From positions 43,576,464-43,640,463 of the forward strand of contig CM035162.1 in the NCBI GenBank assembly GCA_020205615.1: DNA of 64,000 nt, written 5' to 3'. The notes under the pieces are model-generated. The model was not told the DNA's origin, searched no databases, and saw only the letters and a program-made list of their open reading frames with translations. The DNA comes from Panax quinquefolius. Its lineage: Eukaryota > Streptophyta > Magnoliopsida > Apiales > Araliaceae. Position numbers and translations under genes: made by a program. This document shows positions 11,191 through 21,250 of the stretch, piece after piece; the stretch's first letter is position 1, and each line of letters begins with the position of its first letter.

Positions 11191-11960
11191 CAGTAACTGA
11201 AGTACGTAGCTTTCTGGGCTTAGCTATTTATTATCGGGAATTCGAGGAAGGTTTTTCTCGAATCGCAACTCTATTAACTCAGCTGACCCGAAAAGATACA
11301 AAATTCGGATGGAACGAGGAATGTGAGAAGAGTTTTTAAGAACTCAAGAGGAGACTCATTTCAGCACCTGTTCTGACAATACCATCACGCTCGGAGAGAT
11401 TTTTCATCTACAACGATGCATTAGGCAGAGGTTATGGATGTGTTCTCATGTATTATGGGAAAGTCATAGCCTATGCCTCACAACAACTCAAAGAATATGA
11501 AAGGAATTATCCTACTCATGATCTAGAGTTAGCAGCAGTCCTTTTTGCACTAAAGATCAGGAGACATTACCTGTATGGGGAGAAAGTGGAGATCTATACA
11601 GATCATAAAAGCCTCAAATATTTCTTAACCCAAAAGGAACTCAACATGCGGCAACGACGATGGCTTGAGCTGTTGAAAGATTACGATCATACCATTCAAT
11701 ACCATCCTGGAAAAGCGAACGTGGTAGCTGACGCGTTGAGTAGAAGATCATATACGGGTACAAGTGCGATATTATCAACTCAAAGGCCCATTTTGTATGA
11801 CTTACAAAGGATGGAGATAGAGTTAAAAAACTTCAGGGACCCACGTGATGATGTCAAATATATGAGTAGAACCGACTTTAATCGATAAAGTTAAAGCTGC
11901 TCAAGCTACAGACCCGGAGCTGATGCGTATTAAGAAAAAAATACAAGAAGGTGTTATTCC
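11191..11960 (+). pseudogene. Element A RNase H remnant and linker
   Basis: RT thumb/connection remnant (FLGLAIYYR-like; stop at 11337-11339) followed by a Ty3 RNase [18 protein letters not shown] carries the first catalytic Asp (codon 11415-11417; usual S-D-A-S is N-D-A-L). [23 protein letters not shown] carries the Glu. [11 protein letters not shown] carries the next Asp. [16 protein letters not shown] closes the domain with the last Asp. An uninterrupted stretch runs 11448-11888. RNase H removes the RNA strand during reverse transcription. It is the best preserved domain of A, but it lacks an intact upstream frame. Confidence 0.88.
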
Positions 11961-12870
11961 AGAAGCAAGAATCGATGAAGAAGGAATACTTTGAGTCAAA
12001 TCCAAACTTTGTGTTCCTAACAACTCTGATTTGAAGTATAAAATCATGATGGAGGCACACAACACATCTTTTGCAATCCATCCTGGGAGTACCAAAATGT
12101 ATTGTGATCTTCGACATATATTTTGGTGGAGCAATATGAAGAGAGAGATAGCGGAGTTTATCTCAAGGTGTTTATCTTGTCAACATGTCAAGGAAGAGCA
12201 TCAAGTACTAAAAGGTCCATTAAAACCACTTGAAATTCTAGAATGGAAGTGGGAGCATATTACCATGGATTTTGTTATTGGTCTTCCCAAATTTTCTCAA
12301 GGCATAGATGCAATTTGGGTCATTGTCGATAGATTAACCAAGTCTGCTCATTTCTTACCTATACGAGAAACATATTCACTTGAGCGTCTTGCTCGTATAT
12401 GCATAAATGAGATTGTAAGACTGTATGGTATGCCAGTATCCATAGTTTTTGATCGAGACCCAAGATTCACTTCATGATTTTGGGTCATTTTACAGAAAGC
12501 TATGGGTATGTATTTACGATTAAGTTCTGTATATCATCCTCAAACGGACGGGTAGTCGGATAGGACTATTCAAACTCTTGAAGATCTATTAAGACTCTGT
12601 GTCCTAGACTTTAAAGGAAGTTGGGACAAGTACTTTTCATAAGTGAAATTCTCCTACAACAACAGTTATCAAGCAAGTACAGGCATAGCTCCATTTGAGG
12701 CGTTGTATGGACGAAAGTTTCGTTCTTCAGTATGTTGGGACGAAGTGGGTGAAGCAACATTGTTGGGACCAGAATTGGTACGTATGACTACGGAAAAGAT
12801 TCAAATGATTCGGAAACGTATACAAACCTCACAAGATCGACAAAAGAGTTATGTTGATCTTCATTGAAGG
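11961..12870 (+). pseudogene. Element A integrase remnant
   Basis: Starts with an HHCC zinc-finger region (EAHNTSFAIHPGSTKMY, then RCLSCQHVK) in an open stretch 12031-12477. The DDE core follows. The first Asp is in ITMDFVIGLP and the second in VFDRDPRFTS. The third catalytic residue is replaced: the usual Q-S-E-R-T-I-Q reads stop-S-D-R-T-I-Q, with TAG at 12553-12555 and Asp codon 12559-12561. More stops are at 12475-12477 and about 12641. An open C-terminal stretch continues at 12643-12867 (FSYNNSYQASTGIAPFEALYGR). Integrase would insert the cDNA. Loss of the Glu plus stops makes this copy dead. Confidence 0.9.
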
Positions 12871-13349
12871 GGCGTGGGATTCAATGTTGGAGATCATGTA
12901 TTGTTACGTGTTGTTTCATGGAAAAGAGTTACGAGATTTGAAAAGAGAGGAAAGCTCAACCCTCGATTCATTGGTCCATTTGAAATCCTCGATCGAGTAG
13001 TAACTGTGGCCTATAGACTCGCCTTACCACTAAGTATGTCTCGTGTTCATAACGTTTTTCACATATCTATCTATGTTACGTAAATATGTGAAAGACCTAA
13101 ACCACATTATTGAATTAGAACCAGATGAGATAACAAAAGATTTAACGTATGAAGAGGTACCTGTTAAAATCTTGGATAAGAAGGAACATATTCTACGCTC
13201 ACAGGTTATAACTCAAGTCAAAGTTGTATGGAGTAACCACGATATTGAGAAAATGACCTGAGATTTAGAAATTAAAATGAAAATAAGGTATTCTCTCCTT
13301 TTCGACATACCAGATACGTACACCAATTTCGAGGACAGAATTTCATAAG
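12871..13349 (+). pseudogene. Element A integrase C-terminus and chromodomain-like tail
   Basis: Contains GDHVLLRV, LNPRFIGPFEILDRV and MSRVHNVFHIS, then a frameshift near 13070. A tail follows, open 13043-13261: PVKILDKKEHILRSQV, ITQVKVVWSNHDIEKMT, and a stop where B keeps WELE. The pattern VxWxNHDxExxTWE is the chromodomain-like module of plant chromoviruses, which is thought to steer insertion to heterochromatin. The last residues (TYTNFEDRIS) end just before the polypurine tract. Size and order suggest the Tekay/Del branch, an inference not tested by a tree. Confidence 0.82.
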
Positions 13350-13359
13350 AAGGAGAGGT
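13347..13359 (+). other. Polypurine tract of element A
   Basis: AAGAAGGAGAGGT lies directly before the 3' LTR start at 13360 and directly after the end of pol. Confidence 0.8.
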
Positions 13360-13962
13360 TGTAACACCCCAACTTTTTTATGAATAAAGATTTAATTTTC
13401 TCTAAATGTTATTTTGAATAATAAGATGTGGATTTGATATAATGCTATAGTTATGGTGATATATGCTAATTTTGCAAAGTAAGCAAGTTGTCATAAAATA
13501 TTCGTTTGGTCGAAAAATATTCTTTTTGTCGGGAATATTCATACGACCGCACAATCATTGGTGGACCCCACAACGGAATTAGTGTCGAATATAGAAAGTG
13601 ACAGAAATAACATTTTTATAAAAATAACAACAAGACTTTTATCATTAACTATTGAAATACCCGGTGATAAAAGTACAGTAATACGCGTGGTTGCACAGTA
13701 GCACAGGGTATTATACAGTATCTCTGATTATTTATGCTTACTTAAGAAGTAACTCAGTTTTATTCAATTATTGCCACAGTAGTTGCTGCATAATATCTCA
13801 TATTATTGATTCAATTATTGTCACAATATCATCTGAACAATATTTTATATTATTAAATCAATAATTGAGACGACACAGTTATTTATATTATTATTTGTAT
13901 TATTGACAATGTCTAGAAAGTTCTGTCGAGGAAAAGGGGTTAGGTTATTTAATTGCGCGCCA

Positions 13963-13999
13963 ATAAGGAGAAGTCCTTATCGGAAAACCCCCTCTTTCC
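13963..13999 (+). promoter_or_regulatory. Conserved U3 double hairpin (A 3' LTR copy)
   Basis: Hairpin 1 is ATAAGGA-GAAG-TCCTTAT (13963-13980). Hairpin 2 is GGAAAA-CCCCCT-CTTTCC (13982-13999, one mismatch). It sits about 500 bp upstream of the TATA box. Confidence 0.6.
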
Positions 14000-14486
14000 T
14001 GGGAATGATCTGGTTGTTAATATTGTGAGTTATAATATTAATGATGAATAATTGTTGAAAGATTAAAAATGTGTTTATTAAAGATAAGTGATTTGTGATA
14101 ATTATTTATTCAATTTTTGATATAAATAGAGGGGGTTTTCATGAAGTATTTGTTATAAGTTTGGCTTATTACATGGACCCCCACTTACTCATTTTCCAAA
14201 ATCGTCGGTAGAAAGTTATCTCAGTTTTGTTTTATTATTATTATAATAGTAATAAAACAGAAATTTTTTGATATAAAACAGAATACTTTTTATATTATAT
14301 ATAAAGTTATTCGTTTTATTAGATTATAAATAGAATATATTATATTTTATATAAAGTTCTTATTTTATTAGAATATTTTATTGCACAGTAATGAATAGTG
14401 AAAATCAAATTTTCCGCTGATTCTGCGCCCGTGAATTCCTTACTGTTCACCCTTGATTTTTCTTAAATAGTACCCTGCCATTCTCC

Positions 14487-14495
14487 TATAAATAG
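14487..14495 (+). promoter_or_regulatory. TATA box of A 3' LTR
   Basis: TATAAATAG, followed by the conserved stretch with CACACCAGAATC about 30 bp downstream, the likely start of R. In a 3' LTR it could drive transcription into the flank. Confidence 0.6.
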
Positions 14496-15910
14496 GATGC
14501 TTAGTTAAGAAATGAAAATCACACCAGAATCAGAGAATTCTTCTTCTATAATATTGTATGTATTTCTTTCTAGTACAAGGATACTTTGAGTGTAGAAAAT
14601 AGTACAAGTTTTCTTCAAGAATAACTCCGCTATACTAGTCAGCTTTACTCTCCTTTTAAGATAAGGGATATTATTTTTGTTCAATATTCGTAAGAAATAT
14701 TATTTTCTTCCATACTCTATAGTATGTAAGTAATATTATTTCGTTTCATATTCCTAAATCTACACTTATTTTGATAAGTATTGCTTCTATACTCCTTGAA
14801 ATTAGTAGAATATCCTTGAATTTTGCGCTTCATCTAGTATCGTTACACTAAAATATTTTTCTGAATATTCTTATAAAATTTTAATCTTTTCATGCCGGGG
14901 TACTATTCACTTGGATACTATTCACCTGGGGTACTATTCATGACAAAATTGGTTTCTTTTCTATCCAAATTATTTTTGATACATGAATATCATTCTTGAA
15001 TTTTACTTCACAATTAATCATCATGTTAACAATTTGGACATTCTTAAACTCTGGATAAATCGAATTATAAATCTTTAATATTTATCCTTGATCTCACTTG
15101 ATTGATTTTTTGTATCATTTTCATCATCCTCGTACTTATATTGTGATGAAAGTCATCTTTGGCTCGTAGTGCATAGATGGATTGTTGATTGGTATGATTA
15201 TGACCAGAAATTATATATTGGTATAATCATGACCTATAATGTTACAGACAAATGTTGTGGTGAAAGTCCTCATTGGCCCGTAGTGCATTGATGGACAGTT
15301 GTTTGGCATGATCATGACCACTGGTGATACTAACGAATATCCTTGGCCCGTAGTGCATGGATAATTCGATGATGTTGAATATTTATTGAGTTGTGTTATA
15401 GAGATAAAATATTGATGATGAACTTTTAAATCATAGAAGATAGTAGACATCATGCTCTACTTGACTCTTTTAATGTATTGTTTGTTCCGCTGCAGTTGTT
15501 GATCTAAACTTCTTGTCTATGATATTCTATCAGTGTTTACACTGTTGAGGACTAAGGATAATTTATTCTACATTATCTTAGTCATAATATTCTTTACTAG
15601 GCTAGTTGAGTTCACCCTTTTTCTTTCATTGTACTCTTCAGGAAATGAGAATATAGTTGGGACTAGTCGGGGAATGGAGTGATGGTCCAAGATGATGGTT
15701 ATAGTAGTCCTCACTATTCTATAAAATAGTGTGATAATAATTGTAATGGGGACTTATTTTGAGTTTGGATATTGTCGACGAGACAATATTTTTATTAAAA
15801 CTCACAGTTTACGTATGTCGTATTGTATTAATGAAGTTTGTATTTAAATTATGTACCATATATTTGGCGACTCGGAATGGGTTGTGTAGACCTATTTTGG
15901 GGGCGTCACA

Positions 15911-15940
15911 CTTTTATTTCATAAAAGTCGTGATCTTACA
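15911..15940 (-). mobile_element. Probable 5' LTR stub of element B
   Basis: On the minus strand this reads TGTAAGATCACGACTTTTAT, close to the family LTR start (best match to the H copy at 58490), and it runs to the edge of element A. The likeliest reading is the first 30 bp of B's 5' LTR, with A inserted into B and the rest of B lost. This is inference from a short match. Confidence 0.45.
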
Positions 15941-16112
15941 GTATTTGGAATTTAGAAATTACAGAATATTAATATTATGAAGTGTATAACGTATGATAAT
16001 TATGAATGTCTTGCTTTTTGTTATGCAATTGCAGTTTATATATATGTTAGTGTATTCAATCTTAAATTTGGGTTCCTTATTACAATGTTGTTTATGAATG
16101 AATGTGATATTT
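15941..16112. other. Unassigned AT-rich sequence
   Basis: A stretch of 172 bp between the B stub and solo LTR C with no recognised feature. It continues beyond C at 32173 after the duplicated TATTT, so it is the older host sequence of the C insertion. Confidence 0.5.
16108..16112 (+). repeat. Target-site duplication TATTT (left copy) of C
   Basis: TATTT at 16108-16112 and again at 32173-32177 flank the solo LTR C exactly, even though 16 kb (with nested insertions) separates them. Confidence 0.9.
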
Positions 16113-17636
16113 TGTGACGCCCACAAAATAGGTCCACACAACCCATTCTGAGTTGCTAAATACATGGTACAAAATTCAAATACAAACTTCATTTATACAA
16201 CTGTCGTGCAAAATACGACAACACATAAGCTGTGAGTTTCAATACAAATATTGTCTCGTAGACAATATCCAAACTCAAATAAATTTCCCATTATAATTAT
16301 TGTCACACTATTTTACAAAATAGTGACGACTACTATAATAACCATCTTGGACCATTACTTCACTCCCCAACTAGTCCCAGCTATATTCTCGCCTCCTGAG
16401 AATAACAATGGAACCAAAAGGAAAATGGTGAGCTCAACTAGCCTAGTAAAGAATATTATGACAAAAATAATATAAGAACAAATTATCATTAGTTCTCAAC
16501 AAGGAAAAAACTGATAGAATACAATAGAAAACAAGTTTTAGATCAACAACTGCAGCGGAACAAACAATCCATTAGAAGAGTCAAGTAGAGCATGATGTCT
16601 ACTATCTTCTATGATTTAAAAGTCCATCATCAATATTTTATCCTGTAACACCAATCAATAAATGTTTCAAATCTATAAATTATCCATGCACTACGGGCCA
16701 ATGATATTCGTTTGTATCACCAGTGGTCATGATCATGCCAAACAACTGTCCATCTATGCACTACGGGCCAAAGAGGTCTTTCACCACATCATTTTTCTGT
16801 AACATTACAGGTCATGATTATACCAATACACAATTCCTGGTCATAATCATACAAATCAACAGTCCATCTATGCACTACGGGCCAAAGATGACTTTCACCA
16901 CAATATAAGCATGAGGATGATGACAATGATATAAAGAACCAATCAAGTGTGATCAAGGATAAATATTAGAGATTTATAATTCAATTTATCCTGAGTTCAA
17001 GAATGTCCAAATTGTCAACATGATAACTAATTGTGGAGTAAAATTCAAGAATTATATTTATGTATCAAAAATAATTTAAATAGAAAAGAAACTAATTTTG
17101 TCGTGAATAGTACTCCGTGAATAGTACCCTGAATGAATATTACTTAGTGAATAGTACCCTGAATGAAAATATTAAAATTTCAATAAGAGAGTTCAGACCA
17201 ATTCCAATGAAATGATATTAGATGAAGCGCAAACCTCAAGGAATTTCTAATCATTTCAGGTATTATAAAAGCAATACTTACCATAGTAAGTTTAGATTTA
17301 GGAATATGAAATGAAATAATATACGAAACTGCAAATGGATTTTCACCCGTCATGAGGTAATCCGCGTAGACAGGCCATTTCCATAACTTAATTAAGAATG
17401 AATACGAAGGGTTGTTCACCATGCATGCGGTAATCCGCATAGACAGGTTATTCCCACATATTAATAAAGAATGAATACAAAGAGTTATTCACCAAGCATG
17501 CTGTAATACGCGTAGACAGGTTATTTCCACATATTAATAAGGAATAGAATGACCACCCATACGAGTATTGAAATAAAATAACATCCTTTACGAATACGAA
17601 AAAATAATACCCCTTACCTTAGTAGAAGATTAGATA
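16113..17636 (-). mobile_element. Solo LTR C, 3' half (minus strand)
   Basis: Left edge is TGTGACGCCCACAAAATAGG, the reverse complement of the LTR end. Three stem-loop units (near 16685, 16751, 16863) and GTGAATAGTAC repeats (about 17100-17165) follow. The LTR is broken at 17636 by element N, flanked by the 3-bp repeat ATA. It resumes at 31054 and ends at 32172. Joined length is about 2.64 kb, normal for the family, with no internal region between the duplications. C is therefore a solo LTR. Confidence 0.92.
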
Positions 17637-17876
17637 ATTGGGAGCTGTCGTTTACACTCCTAAATTAACCTCACTTTCACTTTATAAATTTAAACAATTA
17701 GTACAGTAGTAAGCAAGGATCGATCCCACAGAGAGTGATTTGTTTTATAATTATCTTATGATTTCTAATGAAAAGGGGATTTTTAATTAATTAACTAAAT
17801 TAACAAGAATAAACAATGAATAAAAAGCTTCAGTTCTTCAGTGTTCAGTATCACCTTTTTATAACAATAGAGTAAT
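17637..17876. mobile_element. Unclassified non-coding element N, left part
   Basis: First 240 bp of a roughly 1.6-kb insertion in LTR C, split by element L at the duplicated GTAAT. It starts ATTGGGAGCTGTCG and holds a GGATCGATCCCACAGAGAG-type motif. The other end (31050) reads CACTCATCA. I see no terminal inverted repeat, no long direct repeat and no coding. A 3-bp duplication ATA flanks it. The class is unknown: it is neither a typical LTR element nor a recognisable TIR transposon. Confidence 0.6.
17872..17876 (+). repeat. Target-site duplication GTAAT (left copy) of L
   Basis: GTAAT here and at 29685-29689 bracket element L exactly and reconstruct N without a gap. Confidence 0.9.
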
Positions 17877-19307
17877 TGTAACGAATGAGTGGTTTGAGTT
17901 GTGATTCTCATACAAACTTCGATTGAGGTGATTCAAGATGATCCGGAACAAGGACGAGTAGACCTACAACTTTTTTTCTTTTACTTTTTTCAATTTGATG
18001 TTTGTAACATTAGTCAAAATGGTCATCTTTAGGACTGTTGTGTTTTCAGGGGCAATCGGAGGGCGTCAAGCATGCACATATGCATGTGTAGTGCTCCTGA
18101 CGATAAAAGATGATGTACTAAGTTATAAAACATGTATGTTAGTAAATATAATGATGCTTAACATTAATAAATAATGTATTAGATAAGTTATAAAAGCATA
18201 GTAAGCATACACAAGAGATGCAAATCGGGCGTGTAACAATTAAACGTCAAAACGCCGTGCCAAGTGTTAATGAACTTAAAAAGTGTTTCAATTCAATTGA
18301 AATGAATATTATAGGATACTAAATGGGTTTACTATAAAACCAATAAGTAGTCCTAGCAAGACTTAAGCACTTGAATGAACTTCGATTATGAAATATAGTG
18401 AGATATAAGTTGAAAGTTAACACAATCTAATTGAATATTGTGTGCTAATTAATAGGAAAGATTATGAGATGTGGAGTAGAGTTTAATTGTACTATGTGTT
18501 GTTATGTGACTAATAGTTGATGTGTATGATTATATAATTGTGTAGGGCACGTGAAGTGCAGATAACTGTAAGCTGTTAATCTATTATTGGTAAACAACGA
18601 TCAAGGCAAGTCTTTCGGTTCCTATTTGTTACGTGGACTTGATGAACTATTTTAAATTGCATGATATGTTATACATGTTGAAATCATGAAATATTAAAGT
18701 CAATTTATGACTGCATTATTTTTGTTAAATAAGGAGGATTGAGTAAGGAACTCAATCTTTATATTTGCTATTTGAACTAAAAGCATGTATGCCATGTTGT
18801 TTTAGTTATTATGATATGTATGTTTAGCATATTATTACGTGTTATGTGATGCATGAAAAGCGTTAGATTTCTTTCAATGTCGAGCTCACTCTTGCAAATA
18901 ACCACTTTTGCAGGTCAAGAAATTATGGTAAGGATATGTGTTAAGTGAGTTATAGAGATCTATATTCACGAAGATTACTTATGTTTTATGATAAATGTAT
19001 GTAAGACTTTGAATGTAACATGTTGTTGAATTGTAAATTGAGTTATCCGGTGTATATGGATATCTAGTTATGATATAAGACTTTATATAGTCATTTTGTT
19101 GTAACGATTCATGATATAAGATTGAATCAAAGAGATGTAATGTAAAGGTTGCTATTCAGGACAAGAAAGAAGGAAATGTATTAAAGTTTTAAATATTCCG
19201 CAATTTTAGTGTTTTTAATATCGAATAATGATGTAAAATTAGAGATTTAATGTATGGTTAACGACCGAAGTGGAGATTTAAATGGTATGAATTTTTGGGT
19301 CGTTACA
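17877..19307 (+). mobile_element. Element L 5' LTR, internally deleted (1,431 bp)
   Basis: Starts TGTAACGAATGAGTGG and ends GGGTCGTTACA. After the first 32 bp or so it jumps to the sequence matching 28270 in the 3' LTR, so about 1.6 kb (including the promoter region and the TA/TG microsatellite) is missing. From there to the end it matches the 3' LTR closely. An acceptor-like CACTTTTGCAG is at about 18902-18912. The join falls in a shared TTCT. The element could not be transcribed from this LTR as it stands. Confidence 0.88.
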
Positions 19308-21250
19308 GTTAGTATCAAAGCCATAGGTTATAAACCTTAGGTAGAAATACCATAGGCTATAACCTTAGAGAATAGAGGTGAAGATAATGAACGAATAAGC
19401 TCAAATAGAGTTTGAACAATAAGGGATTAAAACTTGTGTGAAAGGATTCAAAGAAGAATCTCGCAGAGTTATAAGGATTATGAATATGGGGTTACCCAAC
19501 TCCAATAATAAGGATGTATGGTGATAATAAATAGACAATGTCTATACGAAGAGAATGATAAAGAAGTTAAGAATAGAGAGTTATATCTAAGTATGGTGCA
19601 ATTGTACTCTTTAGTAGTTGATGTATGGTATCTGGGCTAAACGATTCCTTCATAGAGCGGAGGTATATACAAACTAGTAACTCGGAACCTGGTTTGTTGG
19701 TTGTTTGTGGGAAACCACTCAGCGTACCATATTAAAACTGTTAGAGACTCAATGTGTACCAAGTATAGAAATGGACACGTATGATGAGAGTTTAGAACTT
19801 GAATGAAATTTTGAGCGATGTAAATGAAGTTAGAAATTCTTAAAGGAAGAATTGTTATATAAACAAAAAGATTCAAAGAAGAATCTTGAAGAGATATAAA
19901 GATAAGAAATGGGAGTTTCCTAACTCCAATAGCCAAGATAACGAATAATGTCATAAATGATGAAAAAGGGAAAGAATGAGGATCGTAAAACAAAACGATC
20001 ACGAGTTAACAAAAGAATTTTAAAGGAGATGATTATAGAATAAGATCACGACGTGATCAGTTTAAGTTATAAAAGGAAGATGGTTTCTAATGTTTGAATG
20101 ATTATAGCTTGATGCTATGAAGATAATGTACTATGATAGTGCGAGATAAACTCATAAGGAGTTATACATAATGTGATACGAGAAATTCGTATCGAGCAAA
20201 GAGCAAGTTAAGAGCAAGATAGAGTTAGGTGGGGTTTCAATTGAGGACTCATGTGATGGCTGAGTTGTACAAACCTTTGTATAGGCGAGGGTTTTGTTCT
20301 TGTACTCAATTTATCACATTGATAATCATTGGAATGTTTGTGTCGCGCTATTTGCTATATGTCTGTTGAGAAGGTGATTCTTTTCTCATGTGTAAAATAG
20401 ATAAGTAGAGTATAGTTAGAGAATATTATAAGGTTAAGTGCGAGTTCTTAAAACTCATACTTATGGTAAGTTCGTGACTCATAATTATATGGAATGTTTT
20501 TGAACCCCTCAGCGAATGGACGCCTATGGTCTGACTAGGATAAGTTCTTAAACTCATATGATTGTGGCAAGTTCCTGAACTCATAACGTGTGGTAAGTTT
20601 GATGAACTGGGTATAGATAAGTGTGAATGGAGTATTGAGGATGATAGGAATAGATACACCTATTAAGCAATGGATCATTATATAAAGTGGAGTTGATGGT
20701 GGAAGCATATGTATTCTAAATCTACTAGTTATGCTAGACTTTCAAAATTTATTGACTTCGTGCTGATGTTTACACTTCTATTTTCTTGAAAAACATTGGA
20801 TCAACTGATGGAACCAATGAGTTTTAACAACAATATTGTTATTCGTATATCTATGCTAATTGTTTCGGCTAGACAAAAATGATTTGCAATATATCAAAAT
20901 GTATTTTATATCATTAATGCATCATGTAACCTGGTGCAAAGATGATAAAAACGATGGAGTCATCAATGCAGTATTACTTAGTGTTGGATGTGATCTAAGG
21001 ATCGTCAGCCTACTATGGTAGGATGTAGTATGATAAAATCACCAAATGACGGAATCCTCAACGGACTGTAAATACAGTGCGGTATCATGACGTCATAAAA
21101 AGATTTTTGAGATTTCTTTAAGATATGAGAATACATATGTATATATGTATATGTATATTTCGGTTGATGTCCGAATTGTTGTAGAGGTCTATGCTATTTG
21201 ATTCAGCTAGACAAATATTGAAAGATGTTCATGAAATTCAAGAGTTTCTT
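19308..21250 (+). mobile_element. Element L internal region, left part, with degenerate primer site
   Basis: A degenerate initiator-Met primer site, TAGTATCAAAGCC, is at 19310-19322, 2 bp after the LTR. The remaining 1.9 kb has no gag, protease or polymerase motif in any frame. It shows diverged direct repeats: a GATTCAAAGAAGAATCT block at about 19440 and again at about 19866 with similar downstream text, and AAGTTC..GAACTCATA-type units at about 20440-20600. Open stretches here (e.g. minus 19637-20002) show no recognisable domain. Confidence 0.7.
21246..21250 (+). repeat. Target-site duplication TTCTT (left copy) of F
   Basis: TTCTT at 21246-21250 and 25407-25411 exactly flank the minus-strand LTR F. 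Confidence 0.9.

Larger units (their letters stand above)
13360..15910 (+). mobile_element. Element A 3' LTR (2,551 bp)
   Basis: Starts TGTAACACCCCAACTTTT and ends TTTTGGGGGCGTCACA. It contains the U3 hairpin block (13963-13999), TATAAATAG at 14487-14495, ACTATTCA(C) repeats (about 14895-14942), three stem-loop units (about 15148, 15268, 15338) and an acceptor-like CTCTTCAG before GAAATGAGAA near 15635. The donor-like site seen elsewhere as AAG^GTAAGG reads AAG^ATAAGG at about 14660, so it appears lost here. Confidence 0.93.

Noticed and set aside
19637..20002. 121-codon minus-strand ORF inside L
   Set aside because: It opposes the element's direction, overlaps diverged direct repeats, and has no motif.
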